From Saccharicrinis sp965230625 (GTDB lineage: Bacteria; Bacteroidota; Bacteroidia; Bacteroidales; Marinilabiliaceae): 64,000 bases of DNA. This document shows, piece by piece, positions 12,406 to 22,669 of the stretch. Position 1 is the first letter of the stretch. Each line of letters begins with the position of its first letter. Both the position numbers and the translations under genes were made by a program. The stretch is taken from assembly GCA_965230625.1 (NCBI GenBank), contig CBDDLL010000001.1, forward strand, positions 1-64,000. Reading direction: 5' to 3'. A model generated the notes under the pieces. That model was not told the origin of the DNA, made no database searches, and saw nothing but the letters and a program-made list of their open reading frames with translations.

Positions 12406-13734
12406 TTAGTCTCCAATATAATCTCTTACACACCTAAATCCAATATATGATTTAGCTGAATCCTGATATTCATAAGTTCTTGTTCCACACTGTAAATAGA
12501 AACCTATATCTTTCCATGATCCTCCTCTAATAACTTTTCTTTTCATAACATGAGGATCATCAGGAAGAGCATTATATTTATATGTAGGATTGAAATCATG
12601 AGTAAAACTATATGCAGACTCGTCAAATGCGCTTGAAGTCCATTCGGCTACATTACCTGACATATCATATAATCCAAAATCATTTGGTGCGTATGAAGCA
12701 ACTGCCATTGAAGTATTACCTCCATCATCAGCATAACGACCTCTCAAAGGTTTAAAATTAGCTAAGAAACACCCTTTATTATTACGTGTATATAATCCAC
12801 CCCAAGGATACATTTGATTTTCTAATCCTCCTCTCGAAGCATATTCCCATTCTGCTTCTGTAGGCAGTCTATACCACATTACTTCAGGCTCTCCTTTACT
12901 CATTAAATAATTATTCATATATCGAGATCTCCAAATTGCAAATGCAGTTGCTTGTTCATGTGTTATTCCTACAACTGGATATTCGTAAAATCCAACATGC
13001 CAAAAATACTTTTCTGTCCAAGGTTCATTAAAAGAATATGTAAAGTCTGAAATCCAACATAATGTATCTGGATAAACATTTACCATATCTTTCATGATGA
13101 AAGCAGAACGGTCATTAATTGTTTCTTCTTCACCCGTGTGGTTATATACAACACCCTCATATTGTTTTGTTTCGAAGTTATATCGATTTGTCTTTTTTGC
13201 TGCTTGCTGAAGATCAACCCACTCATATTCGTAGTTTAACTTTCTTGAGTCAATTTCCTTTCTTCGGAAAAACCTTTCATTTTCTGGCAAATACATTTCA
13301 TCAAGAATCTCTGCAAACTCTTCATTATCCCATTCTATTGGTTCATCCCAATTTAAAAATGGCGGATCAATTTCATTACCATATTCGTCTTCTGCAATAA
13401 TAAACTCCTCGAACTGATCTCCTAACAATTTTCTTGCAATAGAATCACGAACCCAATTTATGAATTGGCGATATTCGGTATTGGTAATCTCAGTTTCATC
13501 CATCCAAAAAGATCTGATCGAAACTGTTTTTGTTTGGGCAGTTAATGACCATGCCGCATCTTGATCGTTAGGTCCCATATTAAAACTTCCCTGAGGAATA
13601 AACAACATTCCATATGGATCTGGCTCATAAAAGGTACCTCTTTGAGCTACTCCGGTAAGCTCTCCACCTCCAGAGTTACTGCATCCGCTTAATATAGTGA
13701 CAAATATGACACTAAGAGCTAGTACTTTCTTCAT
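12406..13734 (-). CDS. gldK: T9SS outer-membrane ring lipoprotein GldK (PorK)
   Basis: Lipoprotein of the T9SS ring, with 442 residues and an SPII signal (TILSGC, lipidated Cys at about residue 18). The body is a formylglycine-generating-enzyme-like (SUMF1/FGE) fold: FIPQGSFNMGPNDQDAAW near the start, a middle YRLPTEAEWEYASRG, and the C-terminal GLYDMSGNVAEWTSS followed by IRGGSW and GFRCVRD. The fold is thought to serve structurally rather than as an enzyme. It lies 50 bp after porP, so the five genes form one operon. Confidence 0.96.
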   Translation of the reverse strand: MKKVLALSVIFVTILSGCSNSGGGELTGVAQRGTFYEPDPYGMLFIPQGSFNMGPNDQDAAWSLTAQTKTVSIRSFWMDETEITNTEYRQFINWVRDSIARKLLGDQFEEFIIAEDEYGNEIDPPFLNWDEPIEWDNEEFAEILDEMYLPENERFFRRKEIDSRKLNYEYEWVDLQQAAKKTNRYNFETKQYEGVVYNHTGEEETINDRSAFIMKDMVNVYPDTLCWISDFTYSFNEPWTEKYFWHVGFYEYPVVGITHEQATAFAIWRSRYMNNYLMSKGEPEVMWYRLPTEAEWEYASRGGLENQMYPWGGLYTRNNKGCFLANFKPLRGRYADDGGNTSMAVASYAPNDFGLYDMSGNVAEWTSSAFDESAYSFTHDFNPTYKYNALPDDPHVMKRKVIRGGSWKDIGFYLQCGTRTYEYQDSAKSYIGFRCVRDYIGD

Positions 13735-13783
13735 AATATTACAGACTATCGGTATTTTAATATTTTTTTTACACTCTCAATTA

Positions 13784-14725
13784 TTATAAATATCTAACGC
13801 TTTTATAGCGTTTTGTTCTCTTATCGAAATTTATATCTAAATTATATCCAATCATCAACTCATGTGTCCCTCCATTTCCAGTCGATGCAATTGCTGATGT
13901 TGTTATATCATAACTATATCCAAATCTTACACCATTTCTCATCTCAATACCTCCAATCAGAACTATTGCATCTTGATATCGGTAAGTTAATCCTCCCCAA
14001 TATCTTTTTTTATATCTGACCAATGTATTTAAATCTAACTGAAAACTCCTTCCATCTGTTTTATAAAACAAAGACGGCAACAATTCGTATGAAGTATCTT
14101 TAATTTTATAATTATATCCCCCTTGTAAAAACAGTGTTCCAGCTGCTTTAAAGTCAAACTCACCTTTAAAATTTGGTTTTGGTGCATTTAGGTGTGATAT
14201 TGAAATCCCTACATAATATTTTTTCTCTTTATAATAAGCTCCTAATCCTGAATCAAAAGATGAACCTGACACTTCATTTTGTGGTATCGCATTGTCACTT
14301 TGCTTATAAAAATCCCCCTCAGGCCATCTCCAATCTTTACTTAATGTTTGATTTATTAATCCTGCATAAAAACCTAATGACAAAGTTCCTTTCTCTAACT
14401 CATATTTCACGGCATAATTTAACAATATAGATAGATTTGTAAAATTCCCTATTTCATCATTAATAAAATTGAGGCCTATTCCAGAATTAACACCAAAAAA
14501 CTTCACTGGCATATCTCCACTAAACACCGTGGTTCTAACACCCATATTACCAGTCCATTGATTTCTGTTTAATGCCACTAAATTAATCTGATCCATCACC
14601 CCAGCTACAGCTGGATTCACCGCTAATTTATTAAACATATTCTGGCTAAATTGCGGATCATATTGTGATCTGACGTTTTTTGCAGCAATGCAAAATAAAA
14701 CAAAAATCAGAATTCTCCTAACCAT
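13784..14725 (-). CDS. porP: PorP/SprF family type IX secretion outer-membrane protein
   Basis: A predicted outer-membrane beta-barrel of 313 residues with a signal peptide (about residues 1-20). The family start QYDPQFSQNMFNKLAVNPAV is clear, and alternating strands run to a C-terminal MIGYNLDINF strand. PorP/SprF proteins act with the T9SS in surface attachment of substrates. This copy heads the gldKLMN operon, as in many Bacteroidota, so it is probably the core PorP and not one of the cargo-specific paralogues. Confidence 0.93.
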   Translation of the reverse strand: MVRRILIFVLFCIAAKNVRSQYDPQFSQNMFNKLAVNPAVAGVMDQINLVALNRNQWTGNMGVRTTVFSGDMPVKFFGVNSGIGLNFINDEIGNFTNLSILLNYAVKYELEKGTLSLGFYAGLINQTLSKDWRWPEGDFYKQSDNAIPQNEVSGSSFDSGLGAYYKEKKYYVGISISHLNAPKPNFKGEFDFKAAGTLFLQGGYNYKIKDTSYELLPSLFYKTDGRSFQLDLNTLVRYKKRYWGGLTYRYQDAIVLIGGIEMRNGVRFGYSYDITTSAIASTGNGGTHELMIGYNLDINFDKRTKRYKSVRYL

Positions 14726-14916
14726 TTACATCAGATATAAAAAAACTCAAAGAACTCTAGTTTTAATGCCTCATATAACTATCTACCTTCCTTAATTATA
14801 ATATCTCTTTCTTCTTTTTAATAAGGCTTAAAAACTGAATTCGTATACTTTATTTCAATTATAAAGGTTTCGTTTTTATTGATTAAACATGTTATTTTTT
14901 TGTAAACTCAATTTCC
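14726..14916. other. 191-bp intergenic region upstream of the T9SS operon
   Basis: AT-rich spacer between the ureohydrolase-like gene and porP, both on the minus strand. It should hold the T9SS operon promoter. No clean -33/-7 pair and no convincing terminator were found. Confidence 0.4.
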
Positions 14917-16077
14917 CTATTCGTTTCCTTTTTTAAAGAATTTCCACCATTTATCAGGAAGCTCTCCATTTTGAGCTAACAAATAATCACTCTTATCACA
15001 AGCTAACATTCTTTTATTTTCTTTCCATGGCACTTCAATCCACCATCTATCGTTAAGCTTGTTTGAATAGAAACGTACATCTATACTAAAATCTTGTAAA
15101 TGAACTACAGAAATTTTATAATTATCTGCACCCTCCGAAGGTATATCTCTCATCTTATGAGACATACCGTCAATAAAATGCCATGCAATTTGTGCGCATA
15201 ACATTGCTCCTTTACCTTCAACATCTAAGTCTGGATTAAATTCTTGTATTGCAAATGCTTTAACATTTTCAGCAATACCCGCATACCAGCCTAACTTACA
15301 AACTTCAAAACTAGTTAATCCATTAACATTAATATTAGTAAAGTATGGCATACTTGCTCCTTGAATTGCTCCAACATCAATACCTACAATGTCAGAATCC
15401 CTAAGATAAGGTTCACTTTTAATAATATCGTCACCCCTTAAATCCTTCAATCTAACATAATCCCACCCCAACTCTTTAATCTTTTGTTCTTGACTACAAC
15501 CAATTAAGTATTTTTGCACTCCCAATAAGTTAAGGTCAAAAATATGGCTTTTACAATCTTTATTCAATTGGGTTAAAAAAGTTTGGGAACTAAAATCTTC
15601 AGTATTTAACAGTAAATCAATTTTAGCATCTACAATTGAAAGCGATATTTCATCATTACATTTAGTTAATGCTTTCGCAATTGGAATAATATAATCTTGT
15701 CCACCACCTAACACTATTACACACACACCTGCAGAAACAGTTTTTCTGATAACTTCCTCAAGTGCAAAATACCTATCATTAAGCGTTGCCCCCTTAATAT
15801 TTCCCAAATCAACTACTTTAAGGGATTTATCTGTTTTTCTCAAACCTGACAAATTAGACCTTATAGGAGATGGTGCCCTTTGACACCCCTCATTACTTGG
15901 AGAATTTTTCCCATCATTAATCCCAACAATAGCAACATCATAGTCTATTATTTCTTCACTATCAAATCCATTCTCTAAATCACAATCTATCTGACCTATC
16001 AAAGCATCTTCATTTGACATATAAGATAAATGTGTCCTTGAAACTGAAATGGGATCTAATAAGTCGCTTAATCGCAC
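14917..16077 (-). CDS. ureohydrolase-fold protein (arginase/formimidoylglutamase family), probably inactive
   Basis: 386 residues with recognisable arginase-family layout, but three of the six manganese ligands are replaced. The GGGH motif is GGGQD, DAHxD is DAKID, and SxDxDxxDP is GIDVGAIQGAS. A C-terminal extension of about 80 residues (from about 305, ending WWKFFKKG) is not part of the standard fold. Proteins of this type are often annotated formimidoylglutamase in Bacteroidota. The missing ligands argue against hydrolase activity and for a pseudoenzyme. It begins 18 bp after topA on the same strand and is probably co-transcribed with it. Substrate unknown. Confidence 0.85.
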   Translation of the reverse strand: MRLSDLLDPISVSRTHLSYMSNEDALIGQIDCDLENGFDSEEIIDYDVAIVGINDGKNSPSNEGCQRAPSPIRSNLSGLRKTDKSLKVVDLGNIKGATLNDRYFALEEVIRKTVSAGVCVIVLGGGQDYIIPIAKALTKCNDEISLSIVDAKIDLLLNTEDFSSQTFLTQLNKDCKSHIFDLNLLGVQKYLIGCSQEQKIKELGWDYVRLKDLRGDDIIKSEPYLRDSDIVGIDVGAIQGASMPYFTNINVNGLTSFEVCKLGWYAGIAENVKAFAIQEFNPDLDVEGKGAMLCAQIAWHFIDGMSHKMRDIPSEGADNYKISVVHLQDFSIDVRFYSNKLNDRWWIEVPWKENKRMLACDKSDYLLAQNGELPDKWWKFFKKGNE

Positions 16078-16095
16078 AATAATGACTTTTTATTT

Positions 16096-18534
16096 CTACT
16101 TTTTTGTTGCTTTACTCGTTCTCTTTTTAGGCGTTGCCTTTTTCTCGCCAGTTTTTTTTGCTGTTGATGTTTTAGGGCTTGCTTTTTTTGTTGTCTTTTT
16201 AGTTCCTTCTTTTATTAATTTTTGGCAATCTTCATAAGTCAACTTTTTAGGATCTGAATCCTTTGGTATTTTGTAATTCTTTTTTTGAAATGAAATGTAT
16301 GGACCCCATCTCCCATTCAGTATCTGTAATTCCGGATCTTCATCAAATGCTTTAATAAACTTCTCTCTATCTGCTTTCCTTTTCTCCTCAATTAAAACAA
16401 TTGCTCTTTCCAATTCAATCGACAGCGGATCATCAATCCCCTTTTTCAAAGAAACAAATTTTCCATCATGTCTTACATAAGGGCCAAAACGTCCAATCCC
16501 TACAACTACTTTTTTATCTTCATAAAGGCCTAGATCCCTTGGTAAATCAAATAATTTTAGTGCTTCTTCCAGGGTTATTGTCTCAATATGTTGCCCTCTT
16601 TGTAAAGAAGCAAACTTAGGCTTTTCAACATCCTCATCCTCGCTACTTTCACCTAATTGAGCCATTGGCCCATAACGCCCAATTTTTACACTTACAGGTT
16701 TACCTGTTTTTGTGTCTTCCCCTAAATATCTCTCTCCTGTATTCCTTTCCGAATTCTCTAATGTATCTTCTACCTGTTGATGAAAATTCTGATAAAAGTT
16801 ATCAATCGAATCATTCCATATTATTTTTCCAAGAGAAATTTCGTCAAACTCCATCTCTACTTTGGCAGTAAAATCATAACTTACAATGTTTGGAAAATAC
16901 TTCATTAAAAAGTCATTTACCACCATACCAACATCTGTTGGAAATAATTTATTTCTTTCAGCTCCAGTTATTTCAATCTTATTCTCAGAAATTATTTCCT
17001 CTTCCCTCAACGCTAAATATTGATATGACCTCTCCTTTCCCTCTCTTTCTTCCTTTACAACATAGCCTCTATTTTGAACCGTTGAAATTGTTGGAGCATA
17101 TGTTGATGGTCGCCCTATACCCAAGTCTTCTAATTTTTTTACTAATGATGCCTCTGAATATCTCGCAGGTTTTTGCGACCAACGCTCTCTTGCCTCAATA
17201 AGTTCATATGTAAGCGCATCCCCTATTTTCAGAGGAGGCAATAAACCTGACTTTTCTTCTGATTCCTGATCATTTTCATTTTCCGAAGATTGGAGATATA
17301 CTTTTAGAAAACCATCAAACTTAATCACTTCTCCTGTGACAATAAAATGTTCTGAAATATTATCAGCTTTTATTTGAATTGTAGTTTTTTCAAGTTGAGC
17401 ATCGCTCATCTGAGAGGCAATTGTCCTCTTCCAAATAAGCTCATAAAGTTTTTGTTCTTGTTGAGAACCTGATACAGTTGGTTTATCTAAATAAGTAGGC
17501 CTAATAGCTTCGTGAGCTTCTTGAGCCCCTTTACTTTTAGTTTGATATTTTCTAATTTTCAAATAATCCTCACCCATTGCACCAACAATTTGATCTCCAG
17601 CCATTTTTAAAGCTGCACCTGAAAGATTAACAGAGTCTGTACGCATGTATGTGATTTTTCCTGCTTCATACAATTTTTGAGCTACAGACATAGTTTGTGC
17701 AACAGAGAATCCTAATTTTCTACTTGCTTCTTGCTGCAATGTAGATGTTGTAAATGGTGCTGCCGGAGATTTCTTAAGAGGTTTCTTAACAACATCAGCT
17801 ACTTTAAAACTTGCTCCTTTACATTTATTTAAAAATGCATTTGTTTCTTCGAGTGTAGAAAAACGTTTTGACAATTCTGATTTTACCTCAGTCTCCTTCC
17901 CATTTTCATCTTTTACATTAAATTCAGCAGTAACCCTATAAGATGACTCCGGTTTAAATGCAAAAATTTCTCTTTCCCTTTCAACTATTAAGCGCACCGT
18001 AACAGACTGAACTCTACCGGCAGAAAGAGATGGCTTTACTTTTTTCCACAATACAGGAGAAAGTTCAAATCCTACTAATCTATCTAAGACTCTCCTTGCC
18101 TGCTGCGCATTCACAAGGTTAAGGTCAATATCTCGTGGATTTTCAACAGCTTTTAATATTGCAGTTTTAGTAATCTCATGAAATACAATTCTTTTGGTAT
18201 TTTCAGGTGTTAATCCAAGCTCATCATACAAATGCCAAGCAATAGCTTCTCCTTCACGGTCTTCATCCGAAGCAAGCCAAATGGTTTTTGCTTCCTTAGC
18301 TAGTTTTTTTAGCTCCTTAACAACATCCTTCTTATCATCGGGCACCACATAATTGGGTATATAATTATTGGCAACATCAACTCCATAATCTTTTTTTGCC
18401 AGATCGCGAATATGTCCATAGCTTGATTTCACCAAAAAATTCTTTCCAAGAAATTTTTCTATAGTTTTTGCTTTGGCTGGAGACTCCACAATCACCAGAT
18501 TCTCTTCACTTATACTGCTACTGTTTTTTGCCAT
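16096..18534 (-). CDS. topA: DNA topoisomerase I (type IA)
   Basis: Relaxes negative supercoils by cutting one strand. The N-terminal Toprim domain (LVIVESPAKAKTIEKFLGK, then SDEDREGEAIAWH with its acidic triad) is followed by the core with the active-site Tyr in KITYMRTDSVNLSG (about residue 293). The C-terminal region, from about 600, contains repeats of the topoisomerase C-terminal type (KIGRYGPMAQLG, GIGRFGPYVRH, NGRWGPYISF). There are no zinc-finger cysteines. The protein ends in a Lys/Thr/Ala-rich basic tail of about 40 residues that may bind DNA. 812 aa, normal for the phylum. Confidence 0.97.
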   Translation of the reverse strand: MAKNSSSISEENLVIVESPAKAKTIEKFLGKNFLVKSSYGHIRDLAKKDYGVDVANNYIPNYVVPDDKKDVVKELKKLAKEAKTIWLASDEDREGEAIAWHLYDELGLTPENTKRIVFHEITKTAILKAVENPRDIDLNLVNAQQARRVLDRLVGFELSPVLWKKVKPSLSAGRVQSVTVRLIVEREREIFAFKPESSYRVTAEFNVKDENGKETEVKSELSKRFSTLEETNAFLNKCKGASFKVADVVKKPLKKSPAAPFTTSTLQQEASRKLGFSVAQTMSVAQKLYEAGKITYMRTDSVNLSGAALKMAGDQIVGAMGEDYLKIRKYQTKSKGAQEAHEAIRPTYLDKPTVSGSQQEQKLYELIWKRTIASQMSDAQLEKTTIQIKADNISEHFIVTGEVIKFDGFLKVYLQSSENENDQESEEKSGLLPPLKIGDALTYELIEARERWSQKPARYSEASLVKKLEDLGIGRPSTYAPTISTVQNRGYVVKEEREGKERSYQYLALREEEIISENKIEITGAERNKLFPTDVGMVVNDFLMKYFPNIVSYDFTAKVEMEFDEISLGKIIWNDSIDNFYQNFHQQVEDTLENSERNTGERYLGEDTKTGKPVSVKIGRYGPMAQLGESSEDEDVEKPKFASLQRGQHIETITLEEALKLFDLPRDLGLYEDKKVVVGIGRFGPYVRHDGKFVSLKKGIDDPLSIELERAIVLIEEKRKADREKFIKAFDEDPELQILNGRWGPYISFQKKNYKIPKDSDPKKLTYEDCQKLIKEGTKKTTKKASPKTSTAKKTGEKKATPKKRTSKATKK

Positions 18535-18566
18535 TTATATTAACTTATCCTTCAATATTAATTCTA

Positions 18567-18575
18567 CCAAAGTAA
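18567..18575 (-). promoter_or_regulatory. candidate topA -7 element
   Basis: Minus-strand TTACTTTGG lies about 35 bp upstream of the topA start in the 252-bp divergent region. The -7 match is good, but no clear TTTG was found 19-21 bp upstream, so support is partial. Confidence 0.35.
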
Positions 18576-18825
18576 ATATACTATTACTTTTAGTTGCTAT
18601 TGCTTTATTTAAAGCCGTCAAATTTAAAAAATAATCCTAACAATACTAATTATGTAAATTTTATAAAAAAATATTAATAATTTAAATACATCAAGCTAAA
18701 AATTATGTACGCATAACATTTGAATAACATTATTCGTTTAATAATTTATTGCAATTAAATTACAAAAGTGCTTATAATAGGTAAAAATGCTAATTTTACC
18801 TCAAAATTTTCAACAGACAATTATT

Positions 18826-21186
18826 ATGTGCATAACTAACAAAGGTGTTAAAAGACTTCTTATATGGTTTTGGGGATGTGTAGTAGGAGCATTGGCTTTA
18901 GTCTTCATTCTATTTTTCTTAATTGCTCATGGCTTTTTAGGTGTGATGCCTTCCTTTGAAGAACTAGAAAACCCCAAAAGCAACCTAGCTACAGAAGTTA
19001 TATCTGAGGACAATAAAATTTTAGGTAATTTTGCCATAGAAAATAGAACTTTTGCAGAGTACGAAGAATTATCTCCGTATATTGTTAATGCACTCGTTGC
19101 AACAGAAGATTTACGATTCTATGACCACTCAGGAATTGACCCGAGAGGTTTAGTTAGAGTAGCAATTAGAACCGTTATACTTGGAGATAAAGGAGCAGGA
19201 GGAGGAAGTACTATTACACAACAATTAGCCAAACTACTTTTTCATGAACCTGCAAAAAATATATGGGAAAGAATTTTACAGAAACTAAACGAGTGGGTAA
19301 TAGCTGTTAAGTTAGAAAAGAGTTACACTAAGAATGAAATCTTAACTATGTACCTCAACAAAGTAGGATATATTTATGATGCGTATGGAATATATTCTGC
19401 TTCTCAAACTTTTTTTAACACCACCACTGATTCAATTAAAATAGAGGAAGCTGCGACTTTAATTGGCATGCTAAAAAACCCTGCTCTTTTTAATCCTGTA
19501 AGAAGAAAAGAAACCACCCAATCCAGAAGAAATGTTGTTCTTAACCAAATGTTAAAGGCTCAGTTTATAAGTGAAGTTGAATTTGATTCACTTAAAAACA
19601 TTCCACTTGAGTTAAAGTTTAAGCGTAGAGATCACAAAGAAGGTGTAGCTCCATATTTTAGAGAGTATATTCGTTTAACTTTAAATGCAAAGAAGCCCGA
19701 ACGAGACAAATACCCTTCTTTTTTACAAAATAAATTTATTGAGGACAGTATAGAATGGGAAAATAATCCCATGTATGGTTTTGTAAATAAAAACCTAAAA
19801 CCTGATGGTACAAAGTACAATATCTACAGGGATGGATTGAAAATTTACACAACTGTAAACTACAATATGCAAACCCATGCTGAAAAAGCTTTAAAAGGAC
19901 ATTTGGCAAATGATTTGCAAAAAGCATTTTTTAGAGAGAAAAAAGGCAGAAAAAGAGCTCCATTCACAAATCAAATCTCTGAGGAAGAATATGATAAAAT
20001 TATTAATCGATCAATAAGAAATTCTGAAAGGTATAGGATTATGCGTAATGAAGGTCATAGCATGGATTCTATCATGAAATCTTTCAACACACCAATAAAG
20101 ATGGAAGTTTTTACTTGGGAAGGAAATAAAGACACTGTTTTAACACCATTGGATTCAATTAAATATTTTAAATACTTTTTAAGAGCCAGCCTTTTATCTA
20201 TCGATCCACAAAATGGTCACGTAAAGGCGTATGTTGGTGGCCCTAACTTTAGTTATTTTATGTACGATATGGCAACTCAGGGCAAACGCCAAGTTGGATC
20301 AACAATTAAGCCTTTATTATACACTCTTGCCATGCAGGAAGGACATACTCCTTGCGATTTAGTACCTAACATCCCTCAAACCTTTGTTTTACCCAATGGC
20401 AAAACCTGGACTCCACGCGATGGAGGTAAACACAGAAAGGGAGAAATGGTAACCTTAAAGTGGGGACTCGCCAATTCAAACAACAATATATCTGCATGGG
20501 TTATGAAGCAATATAACCCTGTGGCTGTTAGAGACATGATTCATGATTTAGGCATACGCAGTCCAATGGATGCAGTACCTTCTTTATGTTTAGGGGTTCC
20601 TGATTTTTCACTTGACGAAATGGTTAGTGCATACAGTACTTTTGCAAATAAAGGAGTTCGTATTGAACCCATGATGATTTCAAGAATTGTTGATCGATAT
20701 GGAAATGTAATTGCTCAATTTACACCTAAGAAAAAAGAAGTAATAAGTGAAAAAACAGCATATCTAATGCTTAACCTTCTTCAAGGTGTTGTTAATAGAG
20801 GTACTGGACTCCGCTTGAGATCTACTTATGAGTTAACTGGACAAATTGGTGGTAAAACTGGCACAACTCAGAATCACTCTGATGGTTGGTTTATTGGAGT
20901 TACTCCTAACCTAGTAACTGGAGTTTGGGTTGGAGGTGAAGACAGAGATATTCACTTTGATGGAATTACTCTTGGACAAGGTGCTAACATGGCATTACCC
21001 ATATGGGCTTTATATATGAAAGAAATATATGCTGATGAATCGTTACAAATATCCGAAAAAGATATTTTTGAAGAACCAGCTAATTTTAATGTGATACTGA
21101 ATTGCGAGGAGGACAACAATGTTGAAACTAACATTGATGAATTTGCAAATACTTATTCAAACGGTGACGAATCAGAGTTCCTATAA
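18826..21186 (+). CDS. class A penicillin-binding protein (PBP1A)
   Basis: Bifunctional peptidoglycan synthase anchored in the inner membrane. After one transmembrane helix (about residues 10-35) comes the GT51 glycosyltransferase domain with its catalytic Glu in ATEDLRFYDHSGIDPRG and the GGGSTITQQLAK segment. The transpeptidase domain has the three active-site motifs: STIK (GSTIKPLLYTLA), SNN, and KTGTT (GGKTGTTQNHSDGWFIG). A frame-open ATG at 18787 would add 13 residues; 18826 is preferred because the short hydrophilic N-terminus MCITNKGVKR before the helix is more typical. About 786 aa. Confidence 0.95.
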   Translation: MCITNKGVKRLLIWFWGCVVGALALVFILFFLIAHGFLGVMPSFEELENPKSNLATEVISEDNKILGNFAIENRTFAEYEELSPYIVNALVATEDLRFYDHSGIDPRGLVRVAIRTVILGDKGAGGGSTITQQLAKLLFHEPAKNIWERILQKLNEWVIAVKLEKSYTKNEILTMYLNKVGYIYDAYGIYSASQTFFNTTTDSIKIEEAATLIGMLKNPALFNPVRRKETTQSRRNVVLNQMLKAQFISEVEFDSLKNIPLELKFKRRDHKEGVAPYFREYIRLTLNAKKPERDKYPSFLQNKFIEDSIEWENNPMYGFVNKNLKPDGTKYNIYRDGLKIYTTVNYNMQTHAEKALKGHLANDLQKAFFREKKGRKRAPFTNQISEEEYDKIINRSIRNSERYRIMRNEGHSMDSIMKSFNTPIKMEVFTWEGNKDTVLTPLDSIKYFKYFLRASLLSIDPQNGHVKAYVGGPNFSYFMYDMATQGKRQVGSTIKPLLYTLAMQEGHTPCDLVPNIPQTFVLPNGKTWTPRDGGKHRKGEMVTLKWGLANSNNNISAWVMKQYNPVAVRDMIHDLGIRSPMDAVPSLCLGVPDFSLDEMVSAYSTFANKGVRIEPMMISRIVDRYGNVIAQFTPKKKEVISEKTAYLMLNLLQGVVNRGTGLRLRSTYELTGQIGGKTGTTQNHSDGWFIGVTPNLVTGVWVGGEDRDIHFDGITLGQGANMALPIWALYMKEIYADESLQISEKDIFEEPANFNVILNCEEDNNVETNIDEFANTYSNGDESEFL

Positions 21187-21229
21187 AACAAAAGTCATAT
21201 AAAAAAATCTAAGAAGCTTTTATTTTGTA

Positions 21230-22597
21230 TTAACCAAACAACAATTTAAAAGCTTCTTCTATTTTAGCCACTTGAACAACCTGAATTTCATATTTACTTA
21301 AATCCAAGCCTTTGGTAAACTTAGGTATAATGATTTGTTCAAATCCCAATTTTGAAGCTTCTCCAATTCTTTGCTCAATTCTTGTTACAGGACGAATCTC
21401 TCCTGACAACCCTACTTCACCTGCCATACATAATTTAGGTTGAATAGGAATGTCTATATTAGATGATAATATTGCTGAAACCACAGCTAAATCAATAGAA
21501 GGATCATTAACTTTAATTCCTCCTGCAATATTCAAAAACACATCTTTAACTGCTAATTTAAATCCGGCTCTTTTTTCTAAAACTGCCAATAACATATTTA
21601 ACCTACGCAGATCAAATCCAGTTGCTGAACGCTGAGGATTACCATAAGCTGCAGTACTCACTAAAGCCTGAGTTTCGATTAAAAAAGGACGCATTCCTTC
21701 AATAGCAGCCGAAATGGCAACCCCACTTAAGTTATCGTGATGATGAGACAACAGCAATTCAGAAGGATTAGTAACTTCTCTAAGTCCATTACCTAGCATT
21801 TCAAAGATTCCAATTTCAGAAGTTGATCCAAAACGATTTTTTATTGACCTTAAAATGCGATACATATGATTTCTGTCTCCTTCGAACTGAAGTACAACAT
21901 CCACCATATGTTCTAACACTTTTGGCCCTGCCAGATTACCCTCTTTATTTATATGTCCTATTAAAACAACAGGCAAACTTGTTTCCTTGGCAACTCTAAG
22001 AATAGATCCAGTACATTCTCTTATTTGCGAAACACTCCCTGGTAAAGATTCAATATTTTCGCTACTTAGGGTTTGAATGGAATCTATAACTAACAAGTCT
22101 GGATCTACATTTTTGATGTGTCCCAAAACTTTCTCCATTGAGGTTTCACTTACAACCAAGCAATTTTCTCCTCCTTTATGAATTCTTTCTGCTCGTAATT
22201 TTATTTGCTGTGGACTTTCTTCTCCTGACACATATAAAACTTTTTTAGTTGATATACGAAGTGCCATTTGGAGTACTAATGTAGATTTTCCAATCCCAGG
22301 CTCTCCTCCAACTAAAATTAACGAACCTGGTACCATTCCTCCCCCCAGCACCCTATCAAGCTCAAGGTTAGATGTATTAATTCTTGGAAGATCCGAAATT
22401 GGAACATCCTTAATTAATTCAGGTTTCGAAGCTACTTTATCAAAAAAGCTTTGGGTCGTGTTATTTTTTGAACTTGTTTTTATCACCAACTCTTCAACAT
22501 AGGTATTCCATTGCCCACAAGAGTTACATTTACCCACCCATTTTGGAGACTCAGCTCCACAATTTTGACAAACAAATACTGATTTCGCTTTGGCCAT
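21230..22597 (-). CDS. radA: DNA repair protein RadA
   Basis: A RecA-related branch-migration ATPase acting in recombination repair. The 455 residues start with a four-Cys zinc finger (CQNCGAESPKWVGKCNSCG, about residues 10-28). The Walker A is GGEPGIGKSTL (about 92-102), and the RadA-specific KNRFGS motif is present. The C-terminal Lon-protease-like domain follows from about residue 275 (GNPQRSATGFDLRRLNMLLA). It is last of the minus-strand genes running from panC and faces the PBP gene across 43 bp. Confidence 0.96.
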   Translation of the reverse strand: MAKAKSVFVCQNCGAESPKWVGKCNSCGQWNTYVEELVIKTSSKNNTTQSFFDKVASKPELIKDVPISDLPRINTSNLELDRVLGGGMVPGSLILVGGEPGIGKSTLVLQMALRISTKKVLYVSGEESPQQIKLRAERIHKGGENCLVVSETSMEKVLGHIKNVDPDLLVIDSIQTLSSENIESLPGSVSQIRECTGSILRVAKETSLPVVLIGHINKEGNLAGPKVLEHMVDVVLQFEGDRNHMYRILRSIKNRFGSTSEIGIFEMLGNGLREVTNPSELLLSHHHDNLSGVAISAAIEGMRPFLIETQALVSTAAYGNPQRSATGFDLRRLNMLLAVLEKRAGFKLAVKDVFLNIAGGIKVNDPSIDLAVVSAILSSNIDIPIQPKLCMAGEVGLSGEIRPVTRIEQRIGEASKLGFEQIIIPKFTKGLDLSKYEIQVVQVAKIEEAFKLLFG

Positions 22598-22669
22598 TTT
22601 CTAATAAAAATGATATAAATCTAAGATCTATTATTAAGATTGAAATATTATTTTCAAGCTTTTAATGCA

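Noticed and set aside
14173..14430. 85-codon plus-strand frame opposite porP
   Set aside because: Antisense to a well-supported gene; no start signal or homology features.
21211..21258. Inverted repeat aagaagctttt/aaaagcttctt as terminator between the PBP gene and radA
   Set aside because: 11-bp arms but a 26-nt loop, and one arm lies inside radA. Possible but too weak to list.
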